This document shows positions 56,522 through 64,000 of a DNA stretch of 64,000 nt, piece after piece. A program made the translations under genes and the position numbers. The stretch covers positions 620,001 through 684,000 of the forward strand of contig NZ_JAHVHW010000004.1 in the NCBI RefSeq assembly GCF_019802055.1, in the 5' to 3' direction. A model generated the notes under the pieces. It was not told the origin of the DNA. It saw only the letters and a list, made by a program, of their open reading frames with translations, and ran no database searches. The stretch comes from Ferrimonas balearica. Lineage in GTDB: Bacteria; Pseudomonadota; Gammaproteobacteria; Enterobacterales; Shewanellaceae. The first letter of the stretch is position 1. Every line of letters begins with the position of its first letter.

Positions 56522-58843
56522 ATGAACGGTTGCAACGGCATCGCGATACGGATCCGCGGCCAGGTTCAAGGGGTGGGATTTCGCCCCTTTATCTGGCAAC
56601 TGGCCAGGGAAGCACAGCTCAGAGGAGAGGTGTTTAACGACAGTGATGGCGTGCTGATCCGCTTATGCAACCCAGTGGATGGGGACGCCTTTGTCCGCAC
56701 CATGCGCGACCGCCTGCCGCCGCTGGCCCGGGTGGACGCGGTGGAGTTGAGTCCCTGCTGCCTCGATCCGGAGCCCTGCGATTTCACCATCACCCGCTCC
56801 GTCGGGGGCACGGTGAACACCCGCATTGCGCCGGATACCGCCACCTGCCCGGCCTGCCTGGCGGAGGTGGAGGATCCTCAAGACCGACGCCACCGCTACC
56901 CCTTCACCAACTGCACCCACTGCGGTCCGCGCTTTACCATTATCCGTCAGGTGCCCTACGACCGCCCCTATACCTCCATGGCCAACTTCCCCCTCTGCCC
57001 CGATTGTCAGCGGGAGTACGAGGACCCGGCGGATCGACGCTTCCACGCCCAGCCCAATGCCTGCCCCGTGTGCGGCCCGACCCTGACACTGCAAGACCCG
57101 GACGGCACGGAACTGGCCCAAACCCATCACGCTCTGAGCGATGCGGTTTCCGCCCTGAAAGCGGGCGAGATTGTCGCCATCAAAGCGTTGGGCGGATACC
57201 ACCTGGCCGTAGACGCCAGCAATGAAGCCGCCGTCGCCCGTCTGCGTGAACGCAAACACCGCCCCACCAAACCCTTTGCCCTGATGGTGGCGGATCGCGC
57301 CATGGCCAGCACTCTGGCCCACATTGAGGAGGCAGAAGCGCAGGCCCTTTCCAGCGCCGCCGCTCCCATCGTCCTGCTGCGCCCCCGGTCCGATGCCCCT
57401 CTGGCCCCCTCTGTAGCGCCGAAGATGGCCCGGTTGGGGGTGATGCTGGCGAGCAACCCGTTACAGCATCTTTTGCTGGCGCAAATGGGCCGCCCACTGG
57501 TGATGACCTCCGGTAACGCCAGTGGCCGCCCCCCCTGCATCGACGATGCCCAGGCCCTGCGTGAACTCGGCCCCATCGCCGACAAGCTGCTGATGCACAA
57601 CCGCGATATCGTCAACCGGGCCGACGACAGCATTCTGATGGTGGAGGAGGGGCAGACTCAGTTGCTGCGCCGTGCCCGAGGCTACGTGCCCAGCCCCATC
57701 GCCCTGCCCAAGGGGTTCGAGGACGCTGACGGCGTACTGGCCTACGGGCCGGACCTGAAAAACACCTTCTGCGTGTTGCGCCATGGCCAGGCACTGCTCT
57801 CTGCGCACCTGGGGGACCTGGCGGATCCGGATCTGTTCTCCGCCTACCAGAAAAACCTGGAGCGGTTCCCCGCCCTGTTTGACTTCCATCTGGCGCTGCG
57901 CACCTGTGACAGCCACCCGGGCTACCTGAGCCAGCAACTGGCTCAGCAGGGGGCACAGCAGGACGACCTCCCCCTGGAAGCCATTGATCATCACCATGCC
58001 CATCTCGCGGCCTGTCTGGCGGACAACGCCCAACCGCTGCACACCGCACCGGTGCTGGGCTTGGTACTGGACGGGCTTGGCTGGGGCGGCAAGGAGACCG
58101 AGCACCGCCTCTGGGGCGGCGAGATCCTGCTGGGGGATTACCACCAGTGTCGTTACCTGGAAGGGCTGCCGCCGGTGGCGTTGCCCGGTGGTGACCTGGC
58201 CGCCAAAGCGCCCTGGCGCAACCTGGTGGCACACCTGGACGAATCCTGCCACGACTGGGAGGAGTTGCCCCTGCCGGTGTTGGATCGGCTGCGGGAGAAA
58301 CCCCTTGGCCTGCTTCGTCAGGGGATCGCGTCCGGCCTGAACTGTCCCGAAGCCTCCAGCACCGGTCGTCTGTTTGATGCGGTGGCCGCCCTGCTGACCG
58401 ACGTCTTTGAGCAGCAGCACTTTGAAGGTGAAGCGGCCATGGTGCTGGAAGCCCTGGCCTGGCAAGCCGCCGACCAGCGCAAACTGACTCTGCCGCAGCG
58501 GGACGACCTGGACCTGAGCGCCATCTGGTACGGTTTGCTGGAGGGGCTTAACGCTGGCCACAGTGCCGCCAGTCTGGCCCTGCAGTTTCATCAGGAACTC
58601 GCCGGTGCGCTGGTGGGCCGGTTGGTCTATCAAGCCAAACATCATCAGGTGGATCGCATCGCCCTCTCCGGCGGTGTGATGCAGAACCGTCTGCTGCAGC
58701 GTCTGCTGGTGCAGGGCCTTAAGGCTCACAAACTGATTGTGCTGCGCCACCACCAGGTGCCCGCCAACGATGGTGGTCTGGCACTGGGTCAGGCCCTGAT
58801 CGGCTGGGCCCGCCATCAAACCAGCAAGGAGCGACACTCATGA
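56522..58843 (+). CDS. hypF: Carbamoyltransferase HypF
   Basis: 773 aa, full length. It makes the carbamoyl group that becomes CN-, moving it from carbamoyl phosphate to the HypE Cys. Domains in order: acylphosphatase (IRGQVQGVGFRPFIWQLA), two zinc fingers (CPAC...CTHCG; CPDC...CPVCG, about 107-180), YrdC-like (ALGGYHLAVDA, RKHRPTKPFALMV), and Kae1-like (DHHHAHLAACLADN, LSGGVMQNRLL, PANDGGLALGQ). The ATG follows the hypC-like stop by 2 bp. It ends overlapping the next gene by 4 bp. Confidence 0.98.
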   Translation: MNGCNGIAIRIRGQVQGVGFRPFIWQLAREAQLRGEVFNDSDGVLIRLCNPVDGDAFVRTMRDRLPPLARVDAVELSPCCLDPEPCDFTITRSVGGTVNTRIAPDTATCPACLAEVEDPQDRRHRYPFTNCTHCGPRFTIIRQVPYDRPYTSMANFPLCPDCQREYEDPADRRFHAQPNACPVCGPTLTLQDPDGTELAQTHHALSDAVSALKAGEIVAIKALGGYHLAVDASNEAAVARLRERKHRPTKPFALMVADRAMASTLAHIEEAEAQALSSAAAPIVLLRPRSDAPLAPSVAPKMARLGVMLASNPLQHLLLAQMGRPLVMTSGNASGRPPCIDDAQALRELGPIADKLLMHNRDIVNRADDSILMVEEGQTQLLRRARGYVPSPIALPKGFEDADGVLAYGPDLKNTFCVLRHGQALLSAHLGDLADPDLFSAYQKNLERFPALFDFHLALRTCDSHPGYLSQQLAQQGAQQDDLPLEAIDHHHAHLAACLADNAQPLHTAPVLGLVLDGLGWGGKETEHRLWGGEILLGDYHQCRYLEGLPPVALPGGDLAAKAPWRNLVAHLDESCHDWEELPLPVLDRLREKPLGLLRQGIASGLNCPEASSTGRLFDAVAALLTDVFEQQHFEGEAAMVLEALAWQAADQRKLTLPQRDDLDLSAIWYGLLEGLNAGHSAASLALQFHQELAGALVGRLVYQAKHHQVDRIALSGGVMQNRLLQRLLVQGLKAHKLIVLRHHQVPANDGGLALGQALIGWARHQTSKERHS

Positions 58844-59784
58844 CCCCCGCTCTCGCGACACTGCATCTATCCAGCGTTGAGGGCAAGCTGTGCGCCCGCA
58901 CCGAGTTGCGTCTTCCTCCCGTTGCCAGCCTGCTCAAGGGGCTGAATGGCGAGGAGGTCCTTGCCAAACTGAGCCTGATCTACCGTCAGTGCGGCGAGGC
59001 CCAGCGCTGGGCTGCCGTCAGCCTGATAGAGGAAACCCAGGGCGTTCGGCCCAAGGCGGTAACTCACGCAGCCCGCGACCAGGCTCTGGCGCTGGAGTGG
59101 CTCACCGAGCACAGTTGGCAGCTGTGGCGCATCGCCCACGAAGTGCTGCCCCCCTGCCAGGAGCGTCTGACTCTGCTGACCCGCTGGCGTCAGGCCCTGA
59201 CCGAGCACCGGGATGCCCTCTGTGCCCTGCGCCATCTGCCGGGAGCCGCCGTATCGCCGGTGGCGCTCTGCTCCCTGAAAGAGTGGGTCGGTGAGTGGGA
59301 TCGCTGGGTCTGGCAACCCCTGTTGGCCGAGGTGGAGCGCCAGAACTGGAACGCGCTGTTTTTTACCCCTGCCGCCATCCATCGCCATGAGAGTGGGCCC
59401 GCCTCCCGAACCGGACAACACTCCCCCCGTCTGAGCCATCGCCTTACCGCCCTGTGGGTTGAGATGTGGCAGGCCGCCGAAGCCCTGTGCTATCCCGGCA
59501 GCCTGACCGGAACAGACGGCCAGACGGAGCCGGTATCGCCCGGCCGGATCCCCGCCGCCCGGGGTACGCTTACCCACCAGTGCCAATGGCTGGGTGACCG
59601 GGTCGACCACTACCAGATCCAGATCCCCACTCAGGATACCCTGACCGCTATCGCCCAAAGTCTGGATGACATGCCGATGCCGGATATGGATAACTGGAAG
59701 ACCGGACTGGGGGTTTGGATCCTGGCCCATGCCCCTTGTCTGGAGGTGGCCATCGTTGATGTCACGGAGGCGACCCATGCATGA
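58840..59784 (+). CDS. HupK-like protein resembling a hydrogenase large subunit
   Basis: 314 aa. Three segments line up with HyaB. IYRQCGEAQRWAAVSLIEE (Cys51) matches RICGVCTYSHYRCSTEAVE. ARGTLTHQCQWLGDRVDHYQ matches PRGMLSHWVRIKGGKVENYQ. ILAHAPCLEVAIVDV (Cys300) matches SFDPCMACAVHVMDY. Only one Cys of each CxxC remains. HupK of rhizobia is described as such a large-subunit mimic, suggested to hold the Fe(CN)2CO unit during assembly. Translationally coupled to hypF (4-bp overlap) and hypA (8-bp overlap). Confidence 0.65.
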   Translation: MTPALATLHLSSVEGKLCARTELRLPPVASLLKGLNGEEVLAKLSLIYRQCGEAQRWAAVSLIEETQGVRPKAVTHAARDQALALEWLTEHSWQLWRIAHEVLPPCQERLTLLTRWRQALTEHRDALCALRHLPGAAVSPVALCSLKEWVGEWDRWVWQPLLAEVERQNWNALFFTPAAIHRHESGPASRTGQHSPRLSHRLTALWVEMWQAAEALCYPGSLTGTDGQTEPVSPGRIPAARGTLTHQCQWLGDRVDHYQIQIPTQDTLTAIAQSLDDMPMPDMDNWKTGLGVWILAHAPCLEVAIVDVTEATHA

Positions 59785-60112
59785 GATGTCTCTGGCCGAA
59801 GGGATCCTGCAGATTGTGCAGGACCAGGCCCAGAACAGCCCCAAGGTCCACAGTGTCACCCTGAGTGTCGGGGAGTTGGCCGGAGTGGAGCTGGATTCGC
59901 TAAAGTTTTGTTTTGACGTGGTAACCCGGGACAGCTGTGCCGAGGGAGCCGCACTGGAAATTGAAACCGTGCCGGGCAGTGCATTCTGCTTTGACTGCCT
60001 GGCTCAGATCCCCCTCTCACGCCGAGGCGATGCCTGCCCCCGGTGTGAGGGCTACCACCTGACGGTGGTGGGCGGGGATCAGATGAAAGTGAAATACCTG
60101 GAGATCGACTGA
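59777..60112 (+). CDS. hypA: Hydrogenase nickel incorporation protein HypA
   Basis: 111 aa from ATG 59777; the longer frame upstream has no similarity. It starts MHEMSLAEGILQIV, with the N-terminal MHE Ni ligands. The zinc loop has two CxxC pairs, FCFDC and ACPRC. It delivers Ni to the large subunit together with HypB, which follows without a gap. Confidence 0.96.
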   Translation: MHEMSLAEGILQIVQDQAQNSPKVHSVTLSVGELAGVELDSLKFCFDVVTRDSCAEGAALEIETVPGSAFCFDCLAQIPLSRRGDACPRCEGYHLTVVGGDQMKVKYLEID

Positions 60113-61216
60113 ATGTGTACCGTATGCGGCTGCGCCGAAGGCAATACCCGGATTGAGGGTCACGATCATGAACATCATGATCACAGCCACTCACACGACC
60201 ATGACCACCACCATGGCCACTCTCATGACCATTCTCACGATCATGCCCATGACCATAGTCATGGCGCAGTAACCGTGGTGCACCACCACTACCACTTCAA
60301 AAACAAAGGTGATGTGCATATCCACTACCATGGCGCCAGCGCACCGGCCCAGGCGCCCCATAACCACAGCCAGGATCATGAGCACAGCCACGACCATGAC
60401 CATGGCCATCACCACAGCCATGAGCATCATGATCATGAGCACGACCATGATCATCACCATCATGCCTTTGAGCCGCAGCAGCAGGGGGAAGATCTGCACT
60501 ACGGCCATGGCCCGGCCCACGCCCACGCCCCGGGCATGAGCCAGCACAAGATGGTGCAGATTGAGCAGGACATTCTTGGCAAGAACAACGCCATTGCCGC
60601 CCATAACCGGGCCCACTTCCAGGCTGACCAGCAACTGGTGCTCAACCTGGTTTCCAGCCCCGGCTCCGGCAAAACCACCCTGCTGACCGAAACCGTCAAG
60701 CAGCTCTCCGGCCAACTGCCGGTAGCGGTGATCGAGGGCGACCAGCAAACCGCCAACGATGCCGATCGCATCCGCGCTACCGGTGTGCCCGCCATTCAGG
60801 TCAACACCGGTAAGGGCTGCCATCTGGACGCTGCCATGGTGGATACCGCTTACCATCGACTGGCGCTGGAGTCCGGTGGCGTTCTGTTTATCGAGAACGT
60901 CGGCAACCTGGTCTGCCCCGCCAGTTTCGACCTTGGCGAGAGTCACAAGGTGGCGATTCTGTCGGTGACGGAGGGGGAGGACAAACCCCTGAAGTACCCC
61001 GACATGTTTGCGGCCGCCGATCTGGTGTTGATCAACAAAACCGACCTGCTGCCCCACCTCAATTTCGACCTGCCCCGCTGCATTGAGTCCGCGCGTCAGG
61101 TGAACCCCAATATCGAAGTGATCTGCCTTTCCGCCACCAGCGGCGAAGGGATGGATCGCTGGCTGAGCTGGATCGCCGAGCGGATCTCCAGCAAGGAGAC
61201 TGCCGTATGTGCTTAG
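60113..61216 (+). CDS. hypB: Hydrogenase nickel incorporation GTPase HypB with long His-rich domain
   Basis: 367 aa. The N-terminal high-affinity Ni motif CTVCGC is followed by an extraordinarily His/Asp-rich stretch (about residues 15-125, [17 protein letters not shown]-like). The SIMIBI GTPase domain comes next: P-loop [22 protein letters not shown], the metal-binding [17 protein letters not shown]. The His-rich segment is expected to store or buffer nickel. It overlaps hypC by 10 bp. Confidence 0.97.
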   Translation: MCTVCGCAEGNTRIEGHDHEHHDHSHSHDHDHHHGHSHDHSHDHAHDHSHGAVTVVHHHYHFKNKGDVHIHYHGASAPAQAPHNHSQDHEHSHDHDHGHHHSHEHHDHEHDHDHHHHAFEPQQQGEDLHYGHGPAHAHAPGMSQHKMVQIEQDILGKNNAIAAHNRAHFQADQQLVLNLVSSPGSGKTTLLTETVKQLSGQLPVAVIEGDQQTANDADRIRATGVPAIQVNTGKGCHLDAAMVDTAYHRLALESGGVLFIENVGNLVCPASFDLGESHKVAILSVTEGEDKPLKYPDMFAAADLVLINKTDLLPHLNFDLPRCIESARQVNPNIEVICLSATSGEGMDRWLSWIAERISSKETAVCA

Positions 61217-61485
61217 GAGTACCGGCCCGCATTGAGGCCATTGTTGATGCGGACACACAGCAAGTATCCGTTTCCCTCAGCGGCGTGCTGAGGGAGGTGA
61301 ACGCCAGTTGCGTCTGGCCGGATGAACCGGCGCAGTTGATCGGCCAGTGGGCGCTGATCCATGTAGGCTTCGCCATGGCCCTGCTGTCGGAAGAAGATGC
61401 CGCCCAAACCCTGGAGGCGCTCGCTGCCATGGGCGCAGAGGAACATGAGATGGCCGACTTTGCCGGCCTGGGAGCCGCGCAATGA
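61207..61485 (+). CDS. hypC: Hydrogenase chaperone HypC, second copy
   Basis: 92 aa. MCLGVPARI contains the essential Cys2. The OB-fold and helical tail [25 protein letters not shown] are typical. It lies directly before hypD (4-bp overlap), the usual functional pair, and so is the canonical HypC of the cluster. Confidence 0.95.
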   Translation: MCLGVPARIEAIVDADTQQVSVSLSGVLREVNASCVWPDEPAQLIGQWALIHVGFAMALLSEEDAAQTLEALAAMGAEEHEMADFAGLGAAQ

Positions 61486-62582
61486 AGTTTGTTGACGAGT
61501 TTCGTGATCCGGAAGCGGTCAAACAGCTGATTGCCGAAATTGGCCGGGTGCTGGAGCGGGTTGATCCCGCCCGCCAGCCACTTCAGATCATGGAGGTGTG
61601 CGGTGGCCACACCCACGCCATCTTCCGCTTTGGTCTGGATAAGCTGCTGCCCAAGGGGATCGAGTTTGTGCACGGTCCCGGCTGCCCGGTCTGCGTATTG
61701 CCCCGGGGCCGCATCGATGACGCCATCACCCTCGCCCGACAGCCCGGCACCATTCTGTGCAGCTACGGCGACGCGGTGCGGGTGCCCGGCGAGCAGGGCT
61801 CCCTGCTGGACGCCAAAGCCGCCGGTGCGGATGTGCGCATTGTTTATTCTCCGCTGGACGCCATGGCGCTGGCAAAACAAAACCCCGACCGCCAGGTGAT
61901 CTTCTTTGCCATCGGCTTTGAAACCACCGCACCGGCCACCGCCATCACCCTGATGCAGGCCCGCCAGCAGCAGGTTGAGAACTTCTCAGTACTGTGCCAC
62001 CACATCACCATCGGCCCACCGCTGAAAGCGATCCTGGATGATCCGGGTGTTCGCCTGGACGGCCTGGTGGCACCGGGGCACGTCTCCATGGTAGTGGGGC
62101 AGTCTCCCTACCAGTTCATCGTTGATGACTACGGCAAACCGGTGGTGATCGCCGGATTCGAACCCATCGACTTCCTCACCGCCCTACTGGGCGTGGTGCA
62201 CCAGATCGCCGAGGGGCGTGCTGAGGTGGAGAACGCCTACACCCGGGCGGTGCAAAGCGCCGGTAACGCGGTGGCCCAGCGGGCGATGTCGGAGGTGTTC
62301 ACCCTGGCGCCGAAAAGCGACTGGCGCGGACTGGGTGCCATCGACGAGTCCGGCCTGATGTTGAGCCCGGCCTTTGCCGAGTTTGACGCCGAGCGCCGCT
62401 TCGGCCTCAAGCCCACCCATGTGGAGGAGCCGGAGGGCTGCGGTTGCGCCAAGGTGCTGCGCGGCCAGATCAAACCGGCGGATTGCCCGCTGTTCGGCCA
62501 GCGCTGTACGCCGCAAACCCCCGTGGGGGCATTGATGGTCTCCAGCGAGGGCGCCTGCGCGGCGTACTTCCAGTACCGCTGA
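61482..62582 (+). CDS. hypD: Hydrogenase maturation protein HypD
   Basis: 366 aa. Scaffold on which Fe(CN)2CO is built. Conserved motifs: MEVCGGHTHAIFRFGLD, HGPGCPVCVLPRG, GFETTAPATA, and the 4Fe-4S region with Cys in EGCGCAKVLRGQIKPADCPLFGQRC. Last gene of the cluster, followed 21 bp later by a strong terminator. Confidence 0.98.
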   Translation: MKFVDEFRDPEAVKQLIAEIGRVLERVDPARQPLQIMEVCGGHTHAIFRFGLDKLLPKGIEFVHGPGCPVCVLPRGRIDDAITLARQPGTILCSYGDAVRVPGEQGSLLDAKAAGADVRIVYSPLDAMALAKQNPDRQVIFFAIGFETTAPATAITLMQARQQQVENFSVLCHHITIGPPLKAILDDPGVRLDGLVAPGHVSMVVGQSPYQFIVDDYGKPVVIAGFEPIDFLTALLGVVHQIAEGRAEVENAYTRAVQSAGNAVAQRAMSEVFTLAPKSDWRGLGAIDESGLMLSPAFAEFDAERRFGLKPTHVEEPEGCGCAKVLRGQIKPADCPLFGQRCTPQTPVGALMVSSEGACAAYFQYR

Positions 62583-62603
62583 TACGCCGCATCTGCAGCA
62601 AAG

Positions 62604-62633
62604 AAACGCCCCGACTCGGGGCGTTTTTTTTTG
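62604..62633 (+). terminator. Terminator of the hydrogenase cluster
   Basis: AAACGCCCCG pairs with CGGGGCGTTT (62604-62613 with 62617-62626), then a long T-run. Confidence 0.92.
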
Positions 62634-62731
62634 CAGTTGTCGCAATCGGGCAAGGGGCAAAGTAATACAGCAGCTTGCCCGGATTTTAGGCTCAGTGCCC
62701 GCTCTCAGGCCGGGAATAACACCGCCCAAAA

Positions 62732-62747
62732 TGTGATCCAGATCAAC
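62732..62747 (+). promoter_or_regulatory. CRP/FNR-like site upstream of the beta-helix gene
   Basis: TGTGATCCAGATCAAC: left half matches CRP (TGTGA), right half is closer to FNR (ATCAA). It lies 96 bp before the ATG at 62843. Confidence 0.5.
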
Positions 62748-62842
62748 TTTTAACCTGGCCCATCTTTCAGCCCTGACCTAAAGTTCTCGCCGCTTTGCCA
62801 AATCGAACCTGCCACCTGATTCGCTGTAAAAGGAGGTATTCC

Positions 62843-64000
62843 ATGCTCGCAACTTACCTGCGCGGTCTCCTGCTGTTGTCGCTGCTCCTCACTCCGGCCG
62901 CCTGGCCTGCCCCAACAGTTGCTGAGGTCGATTGCAGCACCCACCCCCTACAGGAAGCCATTGATGCAGCGCATCCGGGCTCGGTGATCCGATTAACCGG
63001 CTGGTGTGAGGGCCATTTCACTGTCGATAAGGATCTCACCATATTGGGCGCACCAGCGGTTCTCTCCGGCATTGGTGATGGCACTGTGCTGACGCTGACC
63101 AATGGCACTACCCCGCCCCTGATTTACTTGAAGGATCTTGAGATAAGAAACGGTGGTCTGGGGCCAACCGATCTGACTGCACCAATGGCCGCGGGGGGGC
63201 TGTTGCTGCTCAACAGCGCCAGTGAGCCCCTTATCGCCCAGCTGGAGAACGTCACCATCGCTGATAACACCCTACCCGGCAATGATGGCGACGCATTCGG
63301 AGCCTGTGGGGTAGGGACCTCTGGCCCGGTAAAGCTGACCTTGCGGAACTCCGCCATCATTAACAACGGTATCAGCAATATCTCCCTCGACGGGCATGTG
63401 ATCGGAGGCTTGCATCTTGGACTTCAGGGGTATCTGCAACTGTACAACACCGAATTGAGTGGCAACTTCAATTTGACCGATGGGGGCAGCAGCGGCGGTC
63501 TGGAGTGTTACGGCCACTGCATCATGCAGGGCGGGCATATCAGCAATAACGAAACTGGCAGCGACTCAGGTTCCAGCGGCGCAGGTTTCACAGTCTGGCG
63601 AGATGGTTTCCTGCTGATGGAGGGCGTACGGGTCCAGGACAATCGCAGCAGCTGGGATACGTCGGTTGCCGGTGGCGGCGTCATTCTTGGCCATGCGGTG
63701 CTGAAGCATACCCAGATCCGCAATAACCAACTGCTGGGAACCGGCGACACCGATGGCAGCGGAGGGCTGCTGGTACAAGGTGGCGTGCTTGAGATGATGG
63801 ACAGCGCCATCCGGGGCAACTTGGCTCCGGGAGTTTATCATCGTGGCGCGGCGGGCCTGACCGTGCGGGGAAACGCCCGGGCTAGCCTGCTCAGAACCAC
63901 CATCCGCGACAACCTGGCCTCCCTAAGCCCAACCGGGGCCAATGCCGGCGCACTGCTGGTGAGCAACGACAGCCAGTTTTACGGCAACGAGGTGATCATC
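62843..64000 (+). CDS. Secreted right-handed beta-helix protein (3' truncated by window)
   Basis: ATG 62843, with AGGAGG 6 nt upstream; 386 codons are open to the window end without a stop. Signal peptide MLATYLRGLLLLSLLLTPAAWP. The mature protein is a pectate-lyase-like parallel beta-helix: repeated short strands ending in Asn or Gly (LENVTIADN, LRNSAIINNG, LKHTQIRNNQ, MMDSAIRGN, LRTTIRDN). Such proteins may be adhesins or polysaccharide lyases; no catalytic residues are evident in this part. Its C-terminus, and any anchoring domain, is outside the window. Confidence 0.75.
   Translation, partial: MLATYLRGLLLLSLLLTPAAWPAPTVAEVDCSTHPLQEAIDAAHPGSVIRLTGWCEGHFTVDKDLTILGAPAVLSGIGDGTVLTLTNGTTPPLIYLKDLEIRNGGLGPTDLTAPMAAGGLLLLNSASEPLIAQLENVTIADNTLPGNDGDAFGACGVGTSGPVKLTLRNSAIINNGISNISLDGHVIGGLHLGLQGYLQLYNTELSGNFNLTDGGSSGGLECYGHCIMQGGHISNNETGSDSGSSGAGFTVWRDGFLLMEGVRVQDNRSSWDTSVAGGGVILGHAVLKHTQIRNNQLLGTGDTDGSGGLLVQGGVLEMMDSAIRGNLAPGVYHRGAAGLTVRGNARASLLRTTIRDNLASLSPTGANAGALLVSNDSQFYGNEVII

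Noticed and set aside
60191-61258. 355-codon minus-strand frame opposite hypB
   Set aside because: Antisense shadow. Its Met/Val-rich half is the complement of the His-rich repeat of HypB.

Overview
The window looks like chromosome from a GC-rich, facultatively anaerobic gammaproteobacterium of the Shewanella/Ferrimonas type (Alteromonadales). The evidence is an OmcA/MtrC-family multiheme outer-membrane cytochrome, a split flavocytochrome c reductase with a tetraheme partner, a Shewanella-like hya/hyp [NiFe] hydrogenase cluster behind a perfect FNR box, and enteric-type pyrBI with a leader-peptide attenuator. Genus assignment is inference. I saw no rRNA, tRNA, CRISPR array, transposase or integrase.

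Layout. 1-8.5 kb: end of an S9 peptidase, erpA, a coiled-coil membrane protein, a ClC channel, an unusual winged-helix/TM/receiver regulator, pyrL-pyrB-pyrI and hemL. 8.5-18.4 kb: a large M60-type metallopeptidase lipoprotein, a ToxR-like regulator, an 11-heme cytochrome, a small beta-barrel protein, and a DUF134/NifX pair behind a 34-bp perfect palindrome. 18.5-30.1 kb: an amidohydrolase, a DPP-IV-like peptidase plus a hypothetical gene flanked by two inverted copies of a roughly 380-bp repeat, a lipoprotein, an LpxR-like and a DUF3943 protein, and a cysteine synthase-glutaredoxin fusion. 30.4-41.5 kb: katG, gnd, a SYLF protein, a DsbD/CcdA-like thiol protein, an MFS transporter followed by an apparent insertion that left a relic of the MFS 3' end, and a LysR/esterase divergon.

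41.6-48.9 kb is the most interesting part. A porin, a periplasmic flavoprotein reductase with a tetraheme cytochrome, and an exported histidine-ammonia-lyase-family protein lie on the minus strand next to a sigma-54 activator. Three promoters carry the same architecture: a -24/-12 element, then exactly 54 bp (element end to operator start) to the first of two 12-bp palindromic operators (ACGAN[A/G]TNTCGT) that are 23 bp apart. Two promoters have a further operator 92 bp beyond. The lyase lacks the Ala-Ser-Gly triad that forms the MIO cofactor and the Tyr of the QDxYSxR motif. I infer a self-contained anaerobic respiratory module: the lyase generates an unsaturated acid outside the cytoplasm and the flavocytochrome reduces it. 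Substrate and chemistry are unknown.

49.1-62.6 kb: FNR-type hydrogenase cluster hypE, a 54-aa HPGH protein, hyaABC, terminator, hyaD, a degenerate HypF paralogue, a hypC paralogue, hypF, a HupK-like mimic of the large subunit, hypA, hypB, hypC, hypD. The window ends inside a secreted beta-helix protein with a possible CRP/FNR site upstream.

All calls come from reading the sequence and family knowledge. No searches were run, so product names for divergent families are provisional.
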